From positions 1,685,001 to 1,749,000 of the forward strand of contig NZ_CP029761.1 in the NCBI RefSeq assembly GCF_006874585.1: a DNA stretch of 64,000 nt, in the 5' to 3' direction. A program made the translations under genes and the position numbers. The notes below the pieces were generated by a model, which searched no databases, had not been told where the DNA came from, and was given only the letters and a program-made list of their open reading frames with translations. Shown piece after piece: positions 54,340 to 62,822 of the stretch (positions within the stretch are counted from its first letter, which is position 1; each line of letters starts with the position of its first letter). This DNA is from Sphingomonas sp. IC081 (GTDB lineage: Bacteria; Pseudomonadota; Alphaproteobacteria; Sphingomonadales; Sphingomonadaceae).

Positions 54340-55829
54340 TGTGACTGTTCCCCGTTTCTGTTCGATAGGTTGCCGTCGAAGGCGTCGTCCGCGACAAATC
54401 CTCCGCCCAGCGCCGAATAAAGTACGACGATGCTGGCCAGTTCGGCCCGCCGAAGCTGGACCAGGGCCTGTTCGGCGTCGAACAGGTCGCGCTGGGCATC
54501 CAGCACCTCCAGATAGGCCGAGCGGCCATTGTCGAAGCGAAGCTGGGCGAGCCGCGCGCGTTCGCGCTGGGCGTCCAGCATCTGCTGTGTCGTGTCGATC
54601 TGCAGCTGCAACTGCTGCCGGCGGACAAGGGCATCGGACACGTCGCGGAACGCCGATTGCACGGTCTGTTCATATTGCGCGACCGCCCGTTCCTGCCGGG
54701 CCCTGGCCACGTCGAGATTGCCCTTCAGGCGTCCCGCGTTGAAAAGCGGAAGGCGGATGGTCGGGGTGAAGCTCCACGCCTCGCTGCCGCCGGAGAACAG
54801 CCCGTCCAACTCATCGCTCATCGTGCCGTATGCGCCCGTCAGGCTGATGTTCGGAAAAAAGGCCGCCCGCGCCGCGCCGATATTGGCGCTGGCGGCGCGC
54901 AGCTGATATTCGGACGCCACGATATCCGGGCGGTTGGCCAGAAGGTCGGAGGGCAGCCCGGCAGGCAGCGTGAGCCGTTCGGGCACGTCGGTCAGAGACA
55001 GGGTCCCGGACGCGATCTCGACAGGCCGCCCGATCAGCACCGCAAGAGCATTGCGGTTGACGGCCCGGTCCTGCTCCAGCCCCTGCATCGTCGTATTGGC
55101 CTGGCCCAGGAGCAGCTGCGCCTGGGTCATCTCGAGCTTCGATCCCGATCCCACCTCATAGCGGCGGCGCATGATGCGCAGCGCTTCCTCGCGCGTTTCG
55201 ATCGAGTGCCGGGCGAGTGCGACCCGTTCCTCATATTCCCGTTCGAGAAGATAGCCGTTGGCGACCTGCGCGACGAGCTGGCTCGCGACCGCGCGGCGCG
55301 CTTCCTCGGTCGCCAGATACTGCCAGCGCGCGGCATCGCGCAGGTTGCGCAGCCGTCCCCAGAAGTCGATCTCCCAACTGGCCGAGAGCTGCGCGCTGAT
55401 CTGTTTGACATCGACAGGCGTAGCGCCCGCGCCGGGGAGATTGAACAGGGTCCGGCCCCGCGTTCCCGTGCCGACCGCATCGAGCTGCGGATAGAGCGAG
55501 GAGCCCTCGATCCGCCAGGCGGCGCGGACCTCGGCGACGCGGGTCGCCGCGATGCGGATATCGCGATTGTTCGCGAGCGCCTCGCCGATCAGCCGCTGCA
55601 ACTCGGCTTCCCGGAAGAAGTCGTGCCAACCGATGCGCGCGATCGTGGTCCCGGCGATGTTGGCCGCCTCGTAGGTCGGCGGCACCGGCTGGGGTGGCCG
55701 GACATGCTCAGGCGCAAAAGAGCAGCCGGTCACACCCACCATCAAAGCGGCGACAACAGCGGTCCTCGGCCGCAGGGGAAAGCACGGCAGGCGCCACCCT
55801 TTCATATGGACTTGATCAGTAAATCGCAC
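54336..55829 (-). CDS. Outer-membrane efflux lipoprotein (NodT/OprM family)
   Basis: This 497-residue TolC-type channel has a lipoprotein signal ending VGVTGC. Two OEP repeats follow, with the family motifs ANNRDIRIAATRVAEVRA and NRPDIVASEYQLRAASANIG. The start is taken as GTG at 55829, with AGGGGA upstream; an ATG at 55805 is the alternative. It is the first gene of the exporter operon with hlyD, rbbA and the permease. Confidence 0.9.
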   Translation of the reverse strand: MRFTDQVHMKGWRLPCFPLRPRTAVVAALMVGVTGCSFAPEHVRPPQPVPPTYEAANIAGTTIARIGWHDFFREAELQRLIGEALANNRDIRIAATRVAEVRAAWRIEGSSLYPQLDAVGTGTRGRTLFNLPGAGATPVDVKQISAQLSASWEIDFWGRLRNLRDAARWQYLATEEARRAVASQLVAQVANGYLLEREYEERVALARHSIETREEALRIMRRRYEVGSGSKLEMTQAQLLLGQANTTMQGLEQDRAVNRNALAVLIGRPVEIASGTLSLTDVPERLTLPAGLPSDLLANRPDIVASEYQLRAASANIGAARAAFFPNISLTGAYGTMSDELDGLFSGGSEAWSFTPTIRLPLFNAGRLKGNLDVARARQERAVAQYEQTVQSAFRDVSDALVRRQQLQLQIDTTQQMLDAQRERARLAQLRFDNGRSAYLEVLDAQRDLFDAEQALVQLRRAELASIVVLYSALGGGFVADDAFDGNLSNRNGEQSQ

Positions 55830-55916
55830 AACATCCCCTGTTGCAAGAAGACTTCAACCTGCCCCCGCCCTGCCGAAATGCCGCAGGTTGGCGGCATGGC
55901 GGTCGAACTGTGGTTT

Positions 55917-56360
55917 TCAGGTCTTGTCGGTCTCGGGCTTGGCCGTTCCGGTCTTGGCCGGGGCGGTCACAGGCGCCTTGGCGGCTGCGGCATCTCCCGC
56001 CTGGGAGGGTGTGAAGAAAGACGTCCAGAGTTGCAGCACATGAGCCGCCTGCTCCTGGGCCTGGCCGGGTGACAGGCTGTCACCAACCCCGGCCCGCCAA
56101 TCGTCGAGCGCGCCCTTCATGTCCTGGGCGCACGCCTGACCGTTCCGGCTGATTTCCTGCCACATCTCGGAAAAGCCGGCGATATTGGGCAGAGGCACAG
56201 CCCCCGCCTTCTCCGCGCTCTGCGCCGAGAGAAGCTCGAACGTGCGCGAAGCGATCGCCGCCTGGCGCTGGCCGGCTTCGCGCATGATCTCGGCGCATTT
56301 GAGGGCGAGTTGCCGATTGGCGCCGGCGACAGCGGCAAACTGGTCGAACGGATAGCTCAT
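55917..56360 (-). CDS. Phasin-family protein
   Basis: This 147-residue protein has a phasin core (FDQFAAVAGANRQLALKCAE and GFSEMWQEISRNGQACAQDM) and an Ala/Pro/Lys-rich C-terminal tail resembling PhaF/PhaI tails. The ATG at 56360 has AAGGAG 7 bases upstream. It lies between phaB and the exporter operon in the same direction. It probably coats PHA granules. Confidence 0.85.
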   Translation of the reverse strand: MSYPFDQFAAVAGANRQLALKCAEIMREAGQRQAAIASRTFELLSAQSAEKAGAVPLPNIAGFSEMWQEISRNGQACAQDMKGALDDWRAGVGDSLSPGQAQEQAAHVLQLWTSFFTPSQAGDAAAAKAPVTAPAKTGTAKPETDKT

Positions 56361-56443
56361 GAGACTGCTCCTTGAAGTGGGGTTGGATCTGGAGTGCAGA
56401 TCGGAAGACGAACCACGCATTAGATTCATGGACGGCAAGAGTT

Positions 56444-57172
56444 TCAGCCGTTGGCGATATATTGCCCGCCATTGATCGTGAGCACCGAGCCGGTATTGAA
56501 ACCGGCCTTGTCCGAGGCCAGCCAACAAACGGCTTCGGCGATTTCAGCCGGATCGCCCAGGCGCCCGACGGGAATGCCGCCGATGATCTTTTCGCGGACA
56601 TCCTGCGGCACGGCAGCGACCATCTCGGTGTCGATATAGCCGGGGCATACGGCGTTGACCGTGATGCCGCGCGACGCATTTTCCTGCGCCAGCGCCTTGG
56701 TGAAGCCGATCACACCCGCCTTGGCCGCCGAATAGTTCACCTGGCCAATCTGGCCCTTCTGGCCGTTGATCGAGGAGATATTGATGATCCGGCCAAAGCG
56801 GCGTTCGCGCATGCCTTCGATGACGGCGCGCGTCATTGTGAACATCGAGTCGAGGTTGGTGCCAAGAACCTCGCGCCACTGCGCAAAGCTCATCCGATGG
56901 AACATGGTGTCGCGCGTGATGCCGGCATTGTTCACCAGCACTGAAACCGGGCCCAGTTCCTTTTCCACGCGGGCCAGGCCTTCGCGGCAGGCCTGTTCCT
57001 CCGCGACGTCCCATTTATAGACGGGAATGCCCGTACCATCCCGGAACAGCTCGGCGGCGGCGTCGTTTCCATGATATATGCTGGCAACATTCCATCCCGC
57101 TGCTTTGAGCGACCGGGCGATTGCCGCGCCGATTCCACGTGTTCCCCCAGTTACGAGTGCAATTCCCGTCAT
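56444..57172 (-). CDS. phaB: Acetoacetyl-CoA reductase
   Basis: This 242-residue short-chain dehydrogenase reduces acetoacetyl-CoA to (R)-3-hydroxybutyryl-CoA with NADPH, the second step of PHB synthesis. It has the Rossmann glycine motif VTGGTRGIGAAIA, then NNAGITRD. The catalytic Ser lies in NISSINGQKGQ and the YSAAK motif in NYSAAKAGVIGFTKAL. Length is normal. It is divergent from the truncated TetR gene. Confidence 0.93.
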   Translation of the reverse strand: MTGIALVTGGTRGIGAAIARSLKAAGWNVASIYHGNDAAAELFRDGTGIPVYKWDVAEEQACREGLARVEKELGPVSVLVNNAGITRDTMFHRMSFAQWREVLGTNLDSMFTMTRAVIEGMRERRFGRIINISSINGQKGQIGQVNYSAAKAGVIGFTKALAQENASRGITVNAVCPGYIDTEMVAAVPQDVREKIIGGIPVGRLGDPAEIAEAVCWLASDKAGFNTGSVLTINGGQYIANG

Positions 57173-57307
57173 GATACTCCGGCTCCATTTTTCAGGTCAC
57201 GCCGCGCGGTTTCCCCCGTCGCGCCTCTCCGGACTATTAGTATCTATACTTATGAGTGTCGTTATTGCCGCTTTCCCGCCCCGGATCAAGTGCGGTCTTT
57301 GGCCCGC

Positions 57308-57673
57308 ATGAAAAAGGAAGGTAATGACAAAAAGGTGACAAGCCGCCGATCACCTCGACACAAGCTGGCGCCGCGCGATCCAAAAGGCGGACGGCCGCCG
57401 CAGGAAATAGCCGCGCAATTGGGCGAGCATATATTGCAGGTCGCGCTCGACCAGTTCATCGCCCATGGGGTGGAAGGCGCCAACATGGATGACATTGCCG
57501 CGGCCGCGAACGTCTCCAAGCGCACGCTTTATTCGCGTTACGGATCGAAAACCCAGCTTCTGATCGCCAGTGCCGAGCACGGCACCCAGCGCCATCTCAA
57601 CCCACATTCCCCAAGTAAATCGCTGATTTTGCTGTCAGGATCTCAATATTTCCGATATAAATCATGGTGTTGA
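57308..57673 (+). pseudogene. TetR-family regulator truncated by an IS1380-family element
   Basis: About 98 native residues remain. They include the TetR HTH (GANMDDIAAAANVSKRTLYSRYGSKTQLL region) after a basic tail. The ligand-binding domain (about 100 residues) is lost: the frame enters the insertion sequence at about 57604 and stops at 57671. It probably once controlled the adjacent phaB/exporter genes or the PHA genes. Confidence 0.85.
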
Positions 57674-59268
57674 TGGCCGTGAGGGGCGCGTTTGATGGAT
57701 CACCCAGAGGGTGCGGGTTCGAAGCGGGCAGATCGGGTCGAGTTCGACCGCCGGGTGCATGTGGAGTTCCGAGGTGCGCAGCTCAGTTCCGACGGCGGCC
57801 TGCTGGTGATGCGCGAGCTGGATGACGCGCTCGGGCTGTCCGATCTGGCGGCAAAAGCATTGCGCGACACCCGGCGCGGCAAGAACACGGTCCACCGGCT
57901 TGACGGGTTGTTCCGGCAATCGGTGTTCGGGCGACTGGCCGGATACGAGGATGTGAACGACGCCGACCGCCTGGCCCTCGATCCGGTGATGCGCCAGGTC
58001 GTGGGTGGAAGGGCTGTCGATGCGCAAGCGGCCTCGGCCTCGCAGATGGGACGGTTCGAGACCGAGACACTGGCACAGCCCGAGAACCGTGCCGCGCTGG
58101 CCGACCTGAATGGCCAATGGATCGACCGGTTCCATGACCGTAACGGGCTGAAGTACATCGTTCTGGACATGGACAGTTCGGTCAGCCCCACCCATGGCGA
58201 TCAGGAGGGCGCGGCCTGGAACGGGCATTTCGACTGCACCTGCTATCACCCGAACTTTTTGTTCAACCAGTTCGGCATGCTGGAGCGCTGCGCCTTGCGC
58301 CATGGCAACGTCCACAGCGCCGATGGCTGGCGGGACGTTCTCGACCCCGTCATCGCCCGCTACGCGGAGCGCGACCTTTGCGGCCGGTTCTTCCGGGCTG
58401 ACGCCGCCTACGCGATCCCCGCGATCTATGAGCGGCTGGAAGAAGCCCGATTCTTCTACGCCATCCGGCTGCCTGCGAACAACGTCCTGCGCGAGAAGAT
58501 CGCGCATCGGCTGACGCGCCCTGTCGGGCGACCTTCGCTGACCAAGGTCAAGCGCTTCTACGAAGACTTCGAGTATCAGGCGGCATCCTGGGACAAGGAA
58601 CGCCGGGTGATCGCCAAGATCGAATGGCATCCGGGCGAACTGTTCCCGCGTGTCGGCTTCATCGTCACCAACCTGCCGATGGAGCCCGACTGGGTGGTGC
58701 GGTTCTATAACCAGCGCGGCACCGCCGAGCAGCACATCAAGGAAGGTAAATATGCCTTCCACTGGACGCGGCTGTCATGCCGGAAGTTCCGCGACAATGA
58801 GGTGCGACTGCAACTGCATGCGCTGGCCTACAACCTGGCCATCTTCTTGCGCTGCATCGAGTTGCCCGAGACGATGGCCGACTGGTCGTTGACCAGCCTG
58901 CAACTGAAGCTGATCAAGATCGGGGCACGTGTCGTCCGCCATGCCCGCGCCATCACCTTCCAGCTGGCCGAGGTGGCCGTCACCGGTCCGATGGTCCGCG
59001 CCATCCTCGCCGCCATCCGCCGATTGCGAGCGCCTCCGCTATGCGCATGACCGCCATCCACGCCCAAACTGAACGAAAACGGCAGGATGGGTCTGTCCGC
59101 TGCGCTGAAAAACACCGCCACCAGGGCACAACACGGCGGCTTCGCGGGCCGATCTGCCCTGTCTCAGCGCCTTGCGCGCCCGACGACGCCGCTCGGGACG
59201 GAAAATGATTGTCCTGCGGTCGGATTCAGGCGAAACTCACGTCAGACGGCATGCCACTTGGGGAATGT
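57604..59268 (+). mobile_element. IS1380-family insertion sequence (about 1.66 kb)
   Basis: The element ends in inverted repeats ACATTCCCCAAGT (57604-57616) and ACTTGGGGAATGT (59256-59268) and carries one transposase gene. I see no matching target duplication at the flanks. One flank cuts a TetR gene; the other lies 19 bases before the oleate hydratase remnant. A deletion may accompany it, and the exact outer bases are uncertain by a few positions. Confidence 0.85.
57695..59050 (+). CDS. IS1380-family transposase
   Basis: This 451-residue DDE transposase has the first Asp in YIVLDMDSSVSPTHGDQEG, the second in FFRADAAYAIPAIYE, and the family end motif NQRGTAEQHIKEGKYAFHWT with the catalytic Glu. 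It looks complete. The ATG at 57695 follows a TTG one codon earlier. Confidence 0.93.
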   Translation: MDHPEGAGSKRADRVEFDRRVHVEFRGAQLSSDGGLLVMRELDDALGLSDLAAKALRDTRRGKNTVHRLDGLFRQSVFGRLAGYEDVNDADRLALDPVMRQVVGGRAVDAQAASASQMGRFETETLAQPENRAALADLNGQWIDRFHDRNGLKYIVLDMDSSVSPTHGDQEGAAWNGHFDCTCYHPNFLFNQFGMLERCALRHGNVHSADGWRDVLDPVIARYAERDLCGRFFRADAAYAIPAIYERLEEARFFYAIRLPANNVLREKIAHRLTRPVGRPSLTKVKRFYEDFEYQAASWDKERRVIAKIEWHPGELFPRVGFIVTNLPMEPDWVVRFYNQRGTAEQHIKEGKYAFHWTRLSCRKFRDNEVRLQLHALAYNLAIFLRCIELPETMADWSLTSLQLKLIKIGARVVRHARAITFQLAEVAVTGPMVRAILAAIRRLRAPPLCA

Positions 59269-59287
59269 ATGCTCAAAGGAGATTCGC

Positions 59288-59614
59288 ATGGAATACAACA
59301 GCGGCAATTTCTACGCCTTCGCCCGCCCCCGCAAACCCGCAGGGGTGGATGGCAAGACCGCCTGGTTCGTCGGCTCGGGCCTTGCGGCGCTTTCGGGCGC
59401 GGCCTTCCTGATCCGCGACGGCCACATGGCCGGCGAGAGGATCACCATCCTCGAGCGGCTGGCGCTGCCGGGCGGCGCGCTGGACGGCATCGAGGAGCCG
59501 GAAAAGGGCTTCGTGATCCGCGGCGGGCGCGAGATGGAGGCTCAAGGGCGACAGCGGCCTTTTGCCGCAGCTTTGCCTCCCCGGGCAACGGCCCGACCGG
59601 TAGCCGCCCTGTAA
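59288..59614 (+). pseudogene. ohyA: Oleate hydratase remnant (N-terminal 80 residues)
   Basis: The start [20 protein letters not shown], the FAD-binding [20 protein letters not shown] and [20 protein letters not shown] up to GGREME match oleate hydratase, which adds water to unsaturated fatty acids. The enzyme normally has about 550-650 residues. After GGREME the frame continues for about 25 unrelated residues and stops, so most of the gene was deleted. The ribosome site AAGGAG is intact, and phaC follows at 26 bases. Confidence 0.85.
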
Positions 59615-59639
59615 TGGAAATCTTCAAAAAGGACCGATC

Positions 59640-61397
59640 ATGAGCGCCCAGAACATGCCCCAGGCACCCGACCCGCTCGACGGGATCGCCGAAACCCTCG
59701 ACAGGGCCGCGGGCGCCGCGATCGCGCAGATGACCGCGGGGCTCTCCCCCATCACCATCCTCCAGGCCTTTTCGGACTGGGGACATCATCTCGCCTTCGC
59801 ACCGGGCAAGCAGCTGCAACTCACCGCCAAGGCGGCCCGCAAATATGTGCGGCTCTTCGACTATGCCGTCCGATCCGCAGGCGACCGCGACGCGGCGCCC
59901 GCGATCGAGCCGCTGCCGCAGGACCGCCGCTTTGCCGATCCCGCCTGGCAGCAGCCGCCCTTCAACCTCCTCTCGCAGGCGTTCCTTCTCAACCAGCAAT
60001 GGTGGCACGCGGCGACAACCGGGGTGGGCGGCGTCGGCAGCCATCATGAGGACATGGTCGAATTCACCGCCAGACAGATGCTCGATATCCTTGCGCCGAC
60101 CAACTTCCTTACGACCAACCCGGTTCTCCAGCGCAAGATCGTCGAGACCGGCGGCCAATGCCTGGTCGACGGGTTCCGCCATCTGATCGAGGATATGCAG
60201 CATCTCGTAAGAGGCTTGCCTCCGGCGGGCACGGACGCCTTCCGCGTGGGGGAGACGGTGGCGACCGCCAGGGGCAAGGTCGTCTATCGCAACCGCCTCA
60301 TCGAACTGATCCAGTACGCCCCCACCACCGACACGGTGCGGCCCGAGCCGATCCTGATCGTGCCGGCATGGATCATGAAATATTACATCCTCGACCTCTC
60401 GCCCGAGAACAGCCTCGTCCAGTGGCTGACGTCCCAGGGCTTCACCGTGTTCATGATCTCCTGGCACAATCCGGACAGCGAGGACCGCGACCTCGACATG
60501 GAGGCCTATCGGCAACTCGGGCCGATGGCGGCGCTCGATGCGGTGAGCGCGATTACCGGCGCGCCCGCCGTTCATGCCGTGGGCTATTGCCTAGGCGGCA
60601 CGCTGCTCTCGATCGCAGCGGCGACGATGGCGCGCGAGGGTGACGATCGCCTTGCCAGCGTGACGCTTTTCGCGGCGCAGACCGAATTCAGCGAACCGGG
60701 CGAACTGGGCCTCTTCATCGATGAGGGACAGCTCAATCTCCTCGAAAAGATGATGTGGAGCCGGGGCTATCTCGACAGCGGCCAGATGGGCGGCGCGTTC
60801 CAGATCCTCAAATCCAACGACCTCGTCTGGTCGCGCATCCTGTCGGAATATCTGATGGGCGAGCGCGCGCCTCTCAACGACCTCATGGCCTGGAACGCCG
60901 ACGGGACGCGCATGCCCTATGCCATGCACAGCCAGTATCTGCGGCGCCTGTTCCTCGACGATGACCTGGCCGAGGGCAAATACAAGGTCAATGGTCGCAC
61001 CATCGCGCTCTCGGCGATCCGCAGACCGTTGTTCGTCGTCGGCACCGAGCGCGATCATGTCGCGCCCTGGCATTCGGTGCATAAGATCCACCTGCTGACC
61101 GGGGCCGAGATCACCTTCGTGCTGACGAGCGGCGGCCATAATGCCGGTATCGTCTCGGAACCGGGCCACAACGGCCGGCGCTACCGCGTGCTGACGCGCG
61201 AAACCGATGGTCTCTCCTACGATCCGGAGGAATGGGAACGCCACGCAGAGAAGAAGCAGGGTTCCTGGTGGACCGAATGGGGCGACTGGCTTGCAAGCCG
61301 TTCGGGCGCGCCCGGGGCCCCGCCGTCCATGGGCGCCGCGGACAAAGGCTATGCGCCGATCGCGGACGCGCCCGGCCATTATGTCCTGGAGCGCTGA
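59640..61397 (+). CDS. phaC: Class I polyhydroxyalkanoate synthase
   Basis: This 585-residue enzyme polymerises (R)-3-hydroxyacyl-CoA into PHA granules. It has an N-terminal PhaC_N domain and an alpha/beta-hydrolase domain with the lipase-like box VGYCLGGTLL (catalytic Cys), Asp in GTERDHVAPW and His in SGGHNAGI. Length fits class I. It is followed 3 bases later by the hydratase/phosphotransacylase gene and acetate kinase, forming an operon. The oleate hydratase remnant lies just before it. Confidence 0.93.
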   Translation: MSAQNMPQAPDPLDGIAETLDRAAGAAIAQMTAGLSPITILQAFSDWGHHLAFAPGKQLQLTAKAARKYVRLFDYAVRSAGDRDAAPAIEPLPQDRRFADPAWQQPPFNLLSQAFLLNQQWWHAATTGVGGVGSHHEDMVEFTARQMLDILAPTNFLTTNPVLQRKIVETGGQCLVDGFRHLIEDMQHLVRGLPPAGTDAFRVGETVATARGKVVYRNRLIELIQYAPTTDTVRPEPILIVPAWIMKYYILDLSPENSLVQWLTSQGFTVFMISWHNPDSEDRDLDMEAYRQLGPMAALDAVSAITGAPAVHAVGYCLGGTLLSIAAATMAREGDDRLASVTLFAAQTEFSEPGELGLFIDEGQLNLLEKMMWSRGYLDSGQMGGAFQILKSNDLVWSRILSEYLMGERAPLNDLMAWNADGTRMPYAMHSQYLRRLFLDDDLAEGKYKVNGRTIALSAIRRPLFVVGTERDHVAPWHSVHKIHLLTGAEITFVLTSGGHNAGIVSEPGHNGRRYRVLTRETDGLSYDPEEWERHAEKKQGSWWTEWGDWLASRSGAPGAPPSMGAADKGYAPIADAPGHYVLER

Positions 61398-61400
61398 GCC

Positions 61401-62822
61401 ATGACCGATGAGGCCATGATCGAAAACCGGACCTTCGACGAGATCGCCGTGGGCGAAAGCGCGAGCGTGACCCGCACGCTCTCCAAGCGCGATATCCAGC
61501 TCTTCGCGCTGGTGTCGGGCGACGTCAATCCGGCCCATCTGGACGAGGATTATGCCGAAAGCGACTTCTTCCGCCGGGTGATCGCGCACGGCATGTGGGG
61601 CGGCGGGCTGATATCGGCGGTGCTCGGGACCGAACTGCCCGGCCCCGGTGCCATCTATCTCGGCCAGTCGCTGCGGTTCCTGAGGCCCGTGGGCATCGGC
61701 GACGCCATCACCGCGACGGTGACGGTGACGGAAAAGCGGGCGGACAAGCATATCCTGCTGCTCGACTGCCGCTGCGACAATCAGAATGGCGAGACCGTCA
61801 TCACCGGCGAAGCGCAGGTCAAGGCCCCCACCGAGAAGATCCGCCGCCCGCGCATCGCGCTCCCCGATATCCGCCTGTCAGACCATGACGGCTATCATCG
61901 GTTGATCGAGGGCGTGCGCGGCAACCCCGCGCGCACCGCCATCGCTCACCCCTGTTCGGCCGCCGCGCTGGCGGCAGCGGTCGAGGCCGCCGAGGCAGGG
62001 CTGATCGATCCGATCCTGGTGGGACCGAGGGCCCGCATTCTTGCAGCGGCGGCCGAGGCCGGCAAGGATGTGGCGGCCTATCGCATCGTGGAAAGCGCGC
62101 ACAGCCATGATTCGGCGGCGAAGGCCGTCGAACTGGTGCGGGCCGGCGAGGCGGTGCTGCTCATGAAGGGATCGCTGCATACCGACGAATTGATGGGCGC
62201 GGTCGTGTCGCGCGCGACGGGCCTGCGTACCGAACGGCGGATCAGCCATGCCTATGTGATGGACGTGCCCGGCCATCCGACGCCGCTCATCATCACCGAC
62301 GCGGCGATCAACATCGCGCCGAACCTTGAAGAAAAGGCGGATATCATCCGCAACGCCATCGATCTTGCCCATGTGCTGGACATCGGCCAACCCAGGGTCG
62401 CGATCCTGTCCGCTGTCGAGACGGTGAACCCGGCGATGCCGACCACGCTCGATGCTGCCGCGCTGTGCAAGATGGCCGACCGGGGCCAGATCACGGGCGG
62501 CCTCCTCGATGGCCCGCTCGCCTTCGACAATGCGATCAGCGAGGCGGCCGCGAAGGAAAAAGGGATCGTGTCGCCCGTCGCGGGCAAGGCGGACATATTG
62601 GTCGTACCCGATCTGGAGGCGGGCAACATGCTCGCCAAGCAGCTCACCTTCCTCGGCGGGGCGGATGCGGCAGGCATCGTGCTGGGTGCGCGTGTGCCGA
62701 TCATCCTCACCAGCCGGGCCGACAGCCTGCGCACGCGCCTTGCTTCCTGCGCCGTTGCCGTGCTGGTAGCGCGCGCGGCGACCAAGGCGGCGCCCGGCCT
62801 GCCGGAGGGTATGCGCACATGA
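61401..62822 (+). CDS. Bifunctional enoyl-CoA hydratase / phosphate acyltransferase
   Basis: This 473-residue fusion has a MaoC-type (R)-specific enoyl-CoA hydratase domain at residues 1-150, with the hot-dog motif QLFALVSGDVNPAHLDEDYA and GMWGGGLISAVLG. A phosphate acetyl/butyryltransferase domain occupies residues 155-473, with GVRGNPARTAIAHPCSAAAL, LLMKGSLHTDELMGAV and GPLAFDNAISEAAAKEKG. It would make (R)-3-hydroxyacyl-CoA for PhaC and convert acyl-CoA to acyl-phosphate for the kinase that follows, overlapping it in ATGA. Confidence 0.93.
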   Translation: MTDEAMIENRTFDEIAVGESASVTRTLSKRDIQLFALVSGDVNPAHLDEDYAESDFFRRVIAHGMWGGGLISAVLGTELPGPGAIYLGQSLRFLRPVGIGDAITATVTVTEKRADKHILLLDCRCDNQNGETVITGEAQVKAPTEKIRRPRIALPDIRLSDHDGYHRLIEGVRGNPARTAIAHPCSAAALAAAVEAAEAGLIDPILVGPRARILAAAAEAGKDVAAYRIVESAHSHDSAAKAVELVRAGEAVLLMKGSLHTDELMGAVVSRATGLRTERRISHAYVMDVPGHPTPLIITDAAINIAPNLEEKADIIRNAIDLAHVLDIGQPRVAILSAVETVNPAMPTTLDAAALCKMADRGQITGGLLDGPLAFDNAISEAAAKEKGIVSPVAGKADILVVPDLEAGNMLAKQLTFLGGADAAGIVLGARVPIILTSRADSLRTRLASCAVAVLVARAATKAAPGLPEGMRT

